Of a stretch of 64,000 nucleotides of DNA, positions 1-6,973 are shown one piece after another. A program made the position numbers and the translations under genes. Origin of the DNA: G965262015 sp965262015 (GTDB taxonomy: Bacteria; Spirochaetota; Leptospiria; Turneriellales; CBDBES01); assembly GCA_965262015.1 (NCBI GenBank), contig OZ253494.1:620001-684000 (forward strand), written 5' to 3'. The notes under the pieces are model-generated. The model saw nothing but the letters and a program-made list of their open reading frames with translations, searched no databases and had not been told where the DNA came from. The first letter of the stretch is position 1; each line of letters opens with the position of its first letter.

Positions 1-212
1 ATAGTGACAGTTGCTAAAGCAGAAATCTCAAGGAGTCTATACTCGGATGTTCCTTCAAATCCTTCTATAAATTCTAGGAAATTGGGGTTGCCAATGGAGG
101 GTGATTCAGGTCTCCTCTCTTGCTCTATATATTCCCTTACATTACCACAACTAGGGAAAAATAAAAATATTGTGAGAAAAACAAGAAGTATATGTTTTAA
201 AGTACGGATCAT
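1..212 (-). CDS. Lipoprotein, N-terminal part (runs off left edge)
   Basis: The leftward frame opens with ATG at 212-210 and stays open to the window edge. The first 22 residues are a lipoprotein signal: basic start (MIRTLKH), hydrophobic stretch, then lipobox FPSC with the lipidated cysteine at residue 22. The following mature part is polar and rich in E, P and S, with no family I recognise. A GGAG lies 11 bases before the ATG, and a sigma-28-like promoter lies just upstream, which would tie expression to the flagellar regulon. The product is expected to be membrane anchored. The C-terminus and function cannot be seen here. Confidence 0.7.
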   Translation of the reverse strand, partial: MIRTLKHILLVFLTIFLFFPSCGNVREYIEQERRPESPSIGNPNFLEFIEGFEGTSEYRLLEISALATVT

Positions 213-236
213 ACAATCACTTTCTCCATGGTAAAC

Positions 237-262
237 TTATCGTCATAAAAGATTTAAATTTA
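237..262 (-). promoter_or_regulatory. Sigma-28 (FliA)-like promoter of the lipoprotein gene
   Basis: Read leftward, the stretch is TAAA, 14 bases, then GACGATAA. The FliA consensus is TAAA-N15-GCCGATAA, so the -10 element matches at 7 of 8 positions and spacing is one short. It lies about 25 bases before the lipoprotein start. The sequence around the -10 (CGATAAGTTTAC) recurs at 23002-23013. The match is seen; use by sigma-28 is inferred. Confidence 0.5.
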
Positions 263-409
263 AATTTAAGTTTGGTCTGTCTGTCATATTTTTATACTCT
301 TTCTTTACACCGAAGAGATAAGATTATAGATAAATTGTCTAATGTTTTTTTACATATAAAGTACTTTTAAATTACTATAAAAATTAGTTTGCATGATTCT
401 GTAGAGTCA

Positions 410-488
410 TTACCAGTTCTGGACAGAATAGACTTGGTTAGTAGTTTTCCCTTGTAAGGATAGCCTACACATGTTATTGATCATAGTA
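410..488 (+). repeat. Dispersed repeat copy R1
   Basis: About 80 bases that recur, diverged, at 54439-54555 on the same strand and 12741-12852 on the opposite strand. Shared landmarks are CCAGTTCTGG, TTGTAAGGATAGCC and CACATGTTATTGATCATA. Part of it (424-442) also recurs exactly at 12940-12961 inverted. The first half reads as the tail of a protein (PVLDRIDLVSSFPL, stop) and copy R3 encodes nearly the same tail with the same stop position, so this is probably the 3' end of a decayed mobile-element gene. Its right end abuts the gene array. Confidence 0.6.
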
Positions 489-560
489 ATTAAATAATGA
501 AGTACGGGGCATTAAATAAGCAAACCCGCTCTGGTGCCTTTCTAGAGCATTTGAGGCGAA

Positions 561-863
561 TTATTTTTTTTTGTCGTAATACAGCTTTTTTGCCAAATCT
601 CTTACGTGATCAGGTAACTTCTCTAAGGGCCATGCACCAGCTGCGATCTCGTAATAATACCAACGCCAGGAGTCTGTTTCATCAGGATAAGCGTCCAGGT
701 CATACTTGATAAATTTCCCTGCATTTTTAACTAAAAAGATGTCTGCGTCTTTGTCTTGTTTTTCATCCATTCCAGTTAAGGTATTCGAAAACCAGAGTAG
801 GTCTTCCTCTCCCACGTCCATACACTGCTGCAAGTCTGTTTGTATATGTTCTAGAATAGTCAT
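561..863 (-). CDS. Small acidic paralogue, candidate immunity protein (copy D)
   Basis: A 100-residue acidic, tryptophan-rich protein with no signal peptide or membrane segment, so cytoplasmic. It is the fourth and most distal of four near-identical tandem copies downstream of a gene ending in a nuclease-like domain. Landmarks are MDVGEEDLLWFSN, ETDSWRWYY and WPLEKLPDHVRDL. The start has GGAGT five bases upstream, with only one copy of the 9-bp SD repeat. Its variable segment (DLDAYP, YYEIAAG) matches copy A rather than neighbouring copy C. The immunity role is inferred from position, acidity and duplication; I do not recognise the family. It ends KKK. Confidence 0.75.
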   Translation of the reverse strand: MTILEHIQTDLQQCMDVGEEDLLWFSNTLTGMDEKQDKDADIFLVKNAGKFIKYDLDAYPDETDSWRWYYYEIAAGAWPLEKLPDHVRDLAKKLYYDKKK

Positions 864-951
864 TTTAACTCCATTCCATACTAAATAATGAAGTACGGGG
901 CATTAAATAAGCAAACCCGCTCTGGTGCCTTTCTAAAGCGTTTGAGGCGAA

Positions 952-1254
952 TTATTCTTTTTTATCATAATACAGCTTTTTTGCCAAATCTCTTACGTGA
1001 TCAGGTAATTTCTCTAAGGGCCATGCCCCCTGTGCAATCCAATTATAATACCAACGCCAGGAGTCTGTTTCATCTGCAGACTCCTGTAGATCATATTTAA
1101 TAAATTCCCCTGCATTTTTAACTAAAAAGATGTCTGCCTCTTTGTCCTGTTTCTCATCCATTCCAGCTAAGGTATTCGAAAACCAGAGTAGGTCTTCCTC
1201 TCCCACGTCCATACACTGCTGCAAATCTGTTTGTATATGTTCTAAAATAGTCAT
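952..1254 (-). CDS. Small acidic paralogue, candidate immunity protein (copy C)
   Basis: 100 residues, nearly identical to copies A, B and D. An ATG 24 bases further upstream would add MNGVNGVK, but those codons are just the 9-bp repeat GAATGGAGT that carries the ribosome binding site, present here three times, so the start at 1254 is preferred. The variable segments read DLQESA and YYNWIAQG, closest to copy B. It is cytoplasmic and acidic, and lies in the leftward series behind the MuF/nuclease gene. Function is inferred, as for the other copies. Confidence 0.75.
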   Translation of the reverse strand: MTILEHIQTDLQQCMDVGEEDLLWFSNTLAGMDEKQDKEADIFLVKNAGEFIKYDLQESADETDSWRWYYNWIAQGAWPLEKLPDHVRDLAKKLYYDKKE

Positions 1255-1360
1255 TTTAACTCCATTCACTCCATTCACTCCATTCTATACTAAATAATGA
1301 AGTACGGGGCATTAAATAAGCAAACACGCTCTGGTGCCTTTCTAAAGCGTTTGAGGCGAA

Positions 1361-1663
1361 TTATTCTTTTTTATCATAATACAGCTTTTTTGCCAAATCT
1401 CTTACGTGATCAGGTAATTTCTCTAAGGGCCATGCCCCCTGTGCAATCCAATGATAGTACCAACGCCAGGAGTCTGTTTCATCTGCATAATCCTGTAAAC
1501 TATATTTGATAAACTCCCCTGCATTTTTAACTAAAAATATATCTGCCTCTTTGTCTTGTCTCTCATCCATTCCAGTTAAGGTATTCGAAAACCAGTATAG
1601 GTCGTCCGAACCCACGTCCATACACTGCTGCAAATCTGTTTGTATATGTTCTAGAATAGTCAT
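1361..1663 (-). CDS. Small acidic paralogue, candidate immunity protein (copy B)
   Basis: 100 residues. It differs from the other copies mainly in three patches: GSDDLYW where others have GEEDLLW, SLQDYA near residue 55, and YYHWIAQG near residue 70. Two copies of the SD-bearing 9-mer precede the start at 1663; a longer frame beginning MNGVK is possible but translates that repeat. Patchy substitution against an otherwise fixed background is what changing toxin specificity would produce, but this is an inference. Confidence 0.75.
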   Translation of the reverse strand: MTILEHIQTDLQQCMDVGSDDLYWFSNTLTGMDERQDKEADIFLVKNAGEFIKYSLQDYADETDSWRWYYHWIAQGAWPLEKLPDHVRDLAKKLYYDKKE

Positions 1664-1741
1664 TTTAACTCCATTCACTCCATTCTATACTAAATAATGA
1701 AGTACGGGGCATTAAATAAGTAAACCCGCTCTGGTGCCTTT

Positions 1742-2062
1742 CTAAAGCGTTTGAGGCGAATTATTTTTTTTGTCATAATACAGCTTTTTTGCCAAATCTC
1801 TTACGTGATCAGGTAACTTCTCTAAGGGCCATGCACCAGCTGCGATCTCGTAATAATACCAACGCCATGAGTCTGTTTCATCAGGATAAGCGTCCAGGTC
1901 ATACTTGATAAATTCCCCTGCATTTTTAACTAAAAATATATCTGCCTCTTTGTCTTGTTTCTCATCCATTCCAGCTAAGGTATTCGAAAACCAGAGTAGG
2001 TCTTCCTCTCCCACGTCCATACACTGCTGCAAGTCTGTTTGTATATCTTCTAGAATAGTCAT
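1742..2062 (-). CDS. Small acidic paralogue, candidate immunity protein (copy A, toxin-proximal)
   Basis: 106 residues. Its ATG overlaps the TGA of the upstream gene (ATGA), so the two are probably translationally coupled, and its ribosome binding site GGAG sits inside the last codons (MELK) of that gene. The C-terminus differs from the other copies, ending NNSPQTL instead of a stop after KKE or KKK, because a poly-A run near the end shifts the frame into the spacer. The body resembles copy D (DLDAYP, YYEIAAG). Tight coupling to a gene ending in a nuclease-like domain is the main support for an immunity role. Confidence 0.78.
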   Translation of the reverse strand: MTILEDIQTDLQQCMDVGEEDLLWFSNTLAGMDEKQDKEADIFLVKNAGEFIKYDLDAYPDETDSWRWYYYEIAAGAWPLEKLPDHVRDLAKKLYYDKKNNSPQTL

Positions 2063-4209
2063 TTTAACTCCATGCGGTATTTATACTTTTTATTGATATC
2101 GCCTTGAAAAGGGAAGCAAGTAACAATCCTATGCTCATCCATGTCAACAACACTCACCACATTTATCTTGCTATTATAAAAAGCAACCCGATTTCTATTT
2201 TTATTTGCATGTGGAAATACTCTATCAAAGTCATTTAACACCTTATGACTAATATTAATATAGTCCTGTTTTGTCTTTACAACCACATTTTTTCCGTATT
2301 CCCTAAATTTATTTTTATGTTTTTCAACGTGGTAATCAAGATCATATCTCATCTTTGGTTGCTTATGCAGTGTGTCTATCCATTTACTACCACGTGCAGA
2401 ATTGACTTTAGATGCCACCTCATCATTCGTAAGCCCCCTATAATAACTACGTGTCTGTGCTAAATGATCTCTCATTAATTTTTGTCGTGAGTATTTAGGA
2501 TGACCTTTGGGTAATTTTTCCATTACTTTGTTACCAGGCCATGTAGGTCGAGAAAGAGTTTTACCCGTTCGGTTTATTATTGTCTCGGGTAAACCTACAA
2601 CAATCGTGGTTCTACAATTACCATGATAGGGTGGTAGCTTTACCTTGATGCCTGCAAGTATCTTGTTTGTGGACACTCCACCTTGTACCTCAATGGGCTT
2701 GGGCCATGGGTACTTTTTAACTACATGTCGAGAGTCCGTTGCCATTACTTCACGCACAAACGTAGTTGCCGTTTGTGTACGTATCCTACGTCCATTCATG
2801 GTCCTGCATATTGGGCTGGTCTTTCTATCAATCAGTGCTACAATCTCTATCTCTTGTACACCAATCTCTTCATAAGTTAGAGTACGTGCGAAATTACGAG
2901 ACTTGTTCGCTGCATTAGATACAATCAATTTATAATGACGAACAGCGTCACTGGATAACATAGTACCCATTGGTGCTTTAGCTAATAATGCCAATACTTC
3001 TTTTTGAGTTTTACCAATACCACGAATAGAATCCGTAACAGCTTTTTTGAGTGGTTTTTCAAATCCTTTAAATACTTTTCCAAAGTCATAATCTTGTTGA
3101 TTGACAAACCAATTTATAGCATCTTTGTCGGTGGCTACAGTGGCTACAATACTACCCTTATCTGTATCTATCGTTGCACCCGCTTTCCATATCCTTTTTG
3201 TATATTCTCTAATAATAGGAAGTAAGCTTTGAGGTATATTTGTTTTAAGGCTTTTGGATACAAAGGATAATATCTCTGCCTCAGACCTATTGTCTTGATG
3301 CATCTTCTTAATTACATTAGAGATTTTAATAACCTCTTTTCTATGTTTATTTAAAAATTCTCTCTGAGCTATAAGCTCTAAATGCTTTTGTTCTCTAGCT
3401 TCCTTTTTTTTATTCTCTTTAAATTCTACACTACCCGTCTTATCTAAAATGAAGGCTTTTTTTTTAAGCAGGTTTTCTGAGACAAGTTTGTTCTCTTTAG
3501 AGCTTACAATCCCAGTGGCCTTGTCATAGCCTAATTCCCGTGCCGCTACATCTGCGTCAATAATACCTGCTTGGTACTTTGTTAAAACAGTTCTGACTTT
3601 TACCTCTTCTGCTTCTAACTCCTCTTTAGGGTTCATGCCCCTGTCCTTATTGAACGTAACTTTTACACTGCTAACTGGATAACCAGCCATGACCAAATGC
3701 AGATAATAACCACGCTCTAAGAAGCGTTTTACAATTCGTCTAATGTTGCCTAGTGAAGCGAGAAAAGATGCATAAACTACACCTGCATACGTTTCAGTCG
3801 TAGAGTACGTGCGGCCTAATAAAGCAGGATCAATATCTAGTCCACTTGCAATTTGTTGCTCTACCTCTTGCAAGATATCTTTGGCTCCTCGTGCACTGTC
3901 AGAGCCGAATGATTTGTAATCATAACTAACATCATCATAACTCACGGCTATACCAGATTTAAAATTTTGTGAAAAGTTTTTAGCAAATTTTTTTAATTTC
4001 TCTTCTAAACTATTTCTGTGTTCTGTTTCTGTTTTGCCTGCATCCTGAATGGGAATTTTTTTAGTAGCAGATAAAAAACCAAGAAGACCAAACTTCTTGA
4101 TAATATTTTTTACATTATCCATGGAATCTATTTGTATCAATATAGAATTGAGAGCAGATAGATATGGAGGTATGCCGTAAGGAGAGTCCTCATCAGATTG
4201 CAGTGGCAT
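2059..4209 (-). CDS. Phage portal/MuF-like protein with C-terminal BECR-type nuclease domain (putative polymorphic toxin)
   Basis: 716 residues. Residues 1-230 resemble the C-terminal half of Mu gp29/DUF935-type portal proteins (SDEDSPYGIPPYL; SGLDIDPALLG). A lysine-rich helical linker covers about 240-310. Residues 430-540 have the phage Mu F head-morphogenesis pattern: ALIDRKTSPIC at 458-468 and PPYHGNCRT at 526-534. Residues 620-705 look like a phage-associated barnase-EndoU-colicin E5/D-RelE (BECR) RNase domain: YHVEKH (His627, His631), Tyr650, RVAFY and RIVTCF. MuF proteins with C-terminal toxins are a known temperate-phage toxin class, usually followed by an immunity gene, as here. Codons upstream of the ATG (IRQYIHY) still read as portal sequence back to a TAG, so the gene is a 5'-truncated portal fusion. 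Nuclease activity is inferred. Confidence 0.75.
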   Translation of the reverse strand: MPLQSDEDSPYGIPPYLSALNSILIQIDSMDNVKNIIKKFGLLGFLSATKKIPIQDAGKTETEHRNSLEEKLKKFAKNFSQNFKSGIAVSYDDVSYDYKSFGSDSARGAKDILQEVEQQIASGLDIDPALLGRTYSTTETYAGVVYASFLASLGNIRRIVKRFLERGYYLHLVMAGYPVSSVKVTFNKDRGMNPKEELEAEEVKVRTVLTKYQAGIIDADVAARELGYDKATGIVSSKENKLVSENLLKKKAFILDKTGSVEFKENKKKEAREQKHLELIAQREFLNKHRKEVIKISNVIKKMHQDNRSEAEILSFVSKSLKTNIPQSLLPIIREYTKRIWKAGATIDTDKGSIVATVATDKDAINWFVNQQDYDFGKVFKGFEKPLKKAVTDSIRGIGKTQKEVLALLAKAPMGTMLSSDAVRHYKLIVSNAANKSRNFARTLTYEEIGVQEIEIVALIDRKTSPICRTMNGRRIRTQTATTFVREVMATDSRHVVKKYPWPKPIEVQGGVSTNKILAGIKVKLPPYHGNCRTTIVVGLPETIINRTGKTLSRPTWPGNKVMEKLPKGHPKYSRQKLMRDHLAQTRSYYRGLTNDEVASKVNSARGSKWIDTLHKQPKMRYDLDYHVEKHKNKFREYGKNVVVKTKQDYINISHKVLNDFDRVFPHANKNRNRVAFYNSKINVVSVVDMDEHRIVTCFPFQGDINKKYKYRMELK

Positions 4210-4310
4210 GTAGTGGATGTATTGGCGTATACCACTGAAACATCTATAAAGGTTTATCTATGTAATTTTATGATAAATTCAAGAAGTGAAGGCATAATAG
4301 GACCTCTAAT

Positions 4311-4700
4311 ATGTCCCAAGAAAGATTACATACTATCGCAATACAGTGTAAAATACTACTACAAGCATTTGCTAAAACTGGTATAACAGCCCTTATAGAT
4401 GAGGCTACTATACATCAGTACATTAGAGATAAAATAGCACCACAAGAAATACTTGAAAAGTACATAACAAAAGAATTACTCGAATGGCAAAAAAGATTTC
4501 TTGATAAATTTTATGATGAATTATTTAGATTAAATCTTTTGCCCAAAATCCTAATCAAAGTGACAAATGATATTGTATATGCTAGGTTAGCACCAGGTAT
4601 TTTAAACGAGTAAAATAAAGCGAACCCCAAAGATAAAGAAACAGGATGTAGAAAATATAAAATTACCTTTAAATTACTTAAAGACAATTGACGGGTTGCT
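4311..4700 (+). pseudogene. P63C-domain protein remnant
   Basis: The frame from 4311 gives 100 residues matching the P63C domain: LLQAFAKTGITALIDEAT, then ILEKYITKELLEWQKRF, FYDELFRL and TNDIVYARLAPG. A TAA at 4611-4613 interrupts it, but the same frame resumes with NKANPKDKETGCRKYK, which is the expected continuation. It then decays into unrelated codons with a second stop. The upstream part of the usual protein is absent. P63C proteins occur in bacteria and prophages; their function is unclear. It lies head to head with the portal/MuF gene, consistent with one eroded prophage or accessory island. Confidence 0.7.
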
Positions 4701-4721
4701 CTTAGTACAAAAGATGTTCAC

Positions 4722-5693
4722 ATGTTTGAAACAGTAGCTCCACTTTCCTTATTTTTTATCATCGTTGCGTTTGTTGCGTTTGTCTTATTTATAGTACCCA
4801 TTAACCTATGGCTTGTTGCCTTGTTTAGTCGTGTCTATGTAAGCCTTTTTTCTCTTATCGGAATGCGTATGCGAAATATACCTCCCAAAGAAATCATAGA
4901 ACCACTCATCGCTGCAAATAAAGCTGGTCTAGGTTACGTAAAACGTGAAGAATTAGAAAGTCATTATATGGCAGGTGGTAATGTAACGCGTGTAATCAAT
5001 GCTTTAATTGCTGCCGATAAAGCCACATTATCTTTGGATTTTAAAAAAGCTTCTGCCATTGACTTAGCTGGTAGGGACGTATTAGAAGCTGTCCAAATGT
5101 CCGTACTGCCCAAGGTGATTAGTACTCCAATTGTCTCAGCAGTAGCCAAAGACGGTATACAACTTAAAGCTGTTAGTAGGGTTACAGTACGTGCTAATTT
5201 AGACCGCCTTATTGGTGGAGCTACGGAAGAAACCATTATTGCACGGGTGGGCGAAGGTATTGTCAGCACCATCGGTTCTGCTGAATACTATAAATCTGTT
5301 TTAGAAAATCCTGATTCAATTTCCAAATCTGTTTTAAGTAAAGGCCTAGACTCTGGCACAGCATTTGAAATCCTTTCCATTGATATAGCAGATGTAGATG
5401 TTGGCGAAAATGTTGGTGCGAAATTACAAGCAGATCAAGCAGAGACAGATAAAAGGGTTGCCCAAGCCAAGGCAGAAGAACGTAGAGCTATGGCTGTGGC
5501 AAAAGAACAGGAGAATAGAGCCTCTGTGACAGAAATGGAAGCAAAAGTTAAGGAGGCAGAAGCACGTATCCCCGAGGCAATTGCACTTGCTTTTGAAAAA
5601 GGTCAATTAGGTGTATTAGATTACTATAAATTAAATAATATCCAAGCTGATACAAAAATGCGTACTTCAATATCTGATGTGGAAAATAATTAA
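4722..5693 (+). CDS. floA: Flotillin-like protein FloA (SPFH family)
   Basis: 323 residues, the usual FloA length. A strongly hydrophobic N-terminus (about residues 8-45) inserts into the inner leaflet without a typical cleavage site. Family signatures are MRMRNIPPKEII, AANKAGL, LEAVQMSVLPKVI, IIARVGEGIVSTIGS and the Ala/Glu-rich helical tail (about 235-285). FloA scaffolds functional membrane microdomains. It stands alone: the NfeD-type partner often found next to it is missing here. It lies 20 bp beyond the P63C remnant and 26 bp before icd. Confidence 0.93.
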   Translation: MFETVAPLSLFFIIVAFVAFVLFIVPINLWLVALFSRVYVSLFSLIGMRMRNIPPKEIIEPLIAANKAGLGYVKREELESHYMAGGNVTRVINALIAADKATLSLDFKKASAIDLAGRDVLEAVQMSVLPKVISTPIVSAVAKDGIQLKAVSRVTVRANLDRLIGGATEETIIARVGEGIVSTIGSAEYYKSVLENPDSISKSVLSKGLDSGTAFEILSIDIADVDVGENVGAKLQADQAETDKRVAQAKAEERRAMAVAKEQENRASVTEMEAKVKEAEARIPEAIALAFEKGQLGVLDYYKLNNIQADTKMRTSISDVENN

Positions 5694-5719
5694 GAAATAC
5701 AATAAATAAGGTTATAATC

Positions 5720-6970
5720 ATGAATTTTAAGCACATTAAGGTGCCCACAACAGGTGAAAAAATTACCTTTCAAGATGGTAAGATCAATATTCCCGATCAA
5801 CCTATCATTACTTACATTGAGGGTGACGGCATTGGCCCTGATATATGGAAAGTTGCCCAGAAAACATTAGATAGTGCTGTCAACAAAGCTTATAAGGGCA
5901 AAAAATCTATTAGTTGGATGGAAGTCTTTGCGGGCGAAAAAAGTACCCAGATTTATGGAAAAGATGAATGGTTGCCTCAGGATACCATTGATGCCATTAG
6001 AGAATTTAAAGTTGGTATCAAAGGCCCTATGACCACACCAGTAGGTGGTGGTATACGTTCAATTAATGTGGCTATACGCCAAAAACTAGATTTATATGTT
6101 TGTCTAAGACCCATAAAGTACTTCAAAGAAGTACCTTCCCCACTTAAAAACCCTAGTCTAGTAGATATGGTAATTTTTCGGGAAAATACTGAAGATATTT
6201 ATGCAGGTATAGAATTTCAAGCAAAGTCTCCAGAAGCCAAAGAAATCGAAAATCTTCTTAGAAAATTAAATGTAATTGATAAAGTACGTTTCCCTGAAAG
6301 TAGCTCATACGGAATCAAACCTATTTCACAAGAAGGTACAGCTCGTTTGGTAAAATCTGCCATTGAATATGCTATCACAGAAAAACGAAGATCTGTTACA
6401 CTAGTTCATAAGGGTAATATTATGAAGTTTACTGAAGGCTATTTTAAAGATTGGGGCTACCTTGTCGCCAAAAAAGAGTTTGGTGACAAGGTAGTTTCAT
6501 GGGAAGAATGCAAGGGCCAACCAACAGATGGGAGAATTTTGATTCAGGATGTTATTGCGGATGCTTTCTTACAACAAATCCTACTCCGCCCCGAGAATTA
6601 TGATGTTATTGCTACGATGAACTTGAATGGCGACTACATTTCTGATGCACTTGCCGCACAGGTTGGAGGTATTGGGATTGCACCTGGTGCTAATATCAAT
6701 TATATAAATGGTGTGGCAATGTTTGAAGCTACCCACGGCACAGCTCCAAAATATGCTGGTATGGATAAAGTAAACCCGTCATCACTGATTTTATCTGGCG
6801 AGATGATGCTCCGTTATATGGGATGGCAAGAAGCTGCTGATCTATTAGTCAATGCAGTGGAAATTGCTATAAAAAGTAAAAAAGTTACATATGATTTTGC
6901 ACGCTTAATGGACAAATCTATAGAAATAAAGTGTTCTGAATTTGGCGAACAAATCATAAGCTATATGTAG
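5720..6970 (+). CDS. icd: Isocitrate dehydrogenase [NADP+]
   Basis: 416 residues, the same size as the E. coli enzyme. It oxidatively decarboxylates isocitrate to 2-oxoglutarate in the TCA cycle. Substrate loop TPVGGGIRS is at 106-114 with the regulatory serine at 114; RENTEDIYAG is at 154-163; the NADP-selecting signature HGTAPKYAG is at 339-347, with Lys344 and Tyr345 at the positions that read the 2'-phosphate in E. coli. AAGG precedes the ATG. hisD follows only 3 bp after the stop, so the two are probably co-transcribed although functionally unrelated. Confidence 0.97.
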   Translation: MNFKHIKVPTTGEKITFQDGKINIPDQPIITYIEGDGIGPDIWKVAQKTLDSAVNKAYKGKKSISWMEVFAGEKSTQIYGKDEWLPQDTIDAIREFKVGIKGPMTTPVGGGIRSINVAIRQKLDLYVCLRPIKYFKEVPSPLKNPSLVDMVIFRENTEDIYAGIEFQAKSPEAKEIENLLRKLNVIDKVRFPESSSYGIKPISQEGTARLVKSAIEYAITEKRRSVTLVHKGNIMKFTEGYFKDWGYLVAKKEFGDKVVSWEECKGQPTDGRILIQDVIADAFLQQILLRPENYDVIATMNLNGDYISDALAAQVGGIGIAPGANINYINGVAMFEATHGTAPKYAGMDKVNPSSLILSGEMMLRYMGWQEAADLLVNAVEIAIKSKKVTYDFARLMDKSIEIKCSEFGEQIISYM

Positions 6971-6973
6971 CCT

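Larger units (their letters stand above)
213..560. other. Intergenic stretch between lipoprotein gene and gene array
   Basis: No credible gene. It holds a sigma-28-like promoter at 237-262, an AT-rich stretch, one copy of a dispersed repeat at 410-488, and from about 489 the terminal spacer of the tandem gene array. Confidence 0.6.
489..2062. repeat. Tandem array of four gene-plus-spacer units
   Basis: Four direct repeats begin at 497, 888, 1297 and 1697, each opening with the same 24-base block (starting ATGAAGTACGGGGCATT). Unit lengths are 391, 409 and 400 bases, the last being cut by the large upstream gene. The differences are exactly accounted for by one, three and two copies of the 9-mer ACTCCATTC (GAATGGAGT on the coding strand). 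Each unit holds one leftward 100-residue gene plus about 90 bases of conserved spacer. The units are strongly similar, so the duplication is recent or maintained by gene conversion. Confidence 0.9.

Noticed and set aside
4..234. Rightward 76-codon frame at the left edge
   Set aside because: The opposite strand has a convincing lipoprotein signal peptide with lipobox and a promoter-like site; the rightward frame is its shadow.
497..1509. Rightward 70-codon frames repeated in each array unit (beginning MKYGALNKQTRSGAFL)
   Set aside because: They run antisense through the spacer and 3' ends of the leftward genes, have no ribosome binding site, and are conserved only because the DNA repeat is; their ends vary by chance.
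489..2062. Tandem repeats as a CRISPR array
   Set aside because: Units are about 400 bases and mostly coding, with no short repeats and unique spacers and no cas genes nearby.
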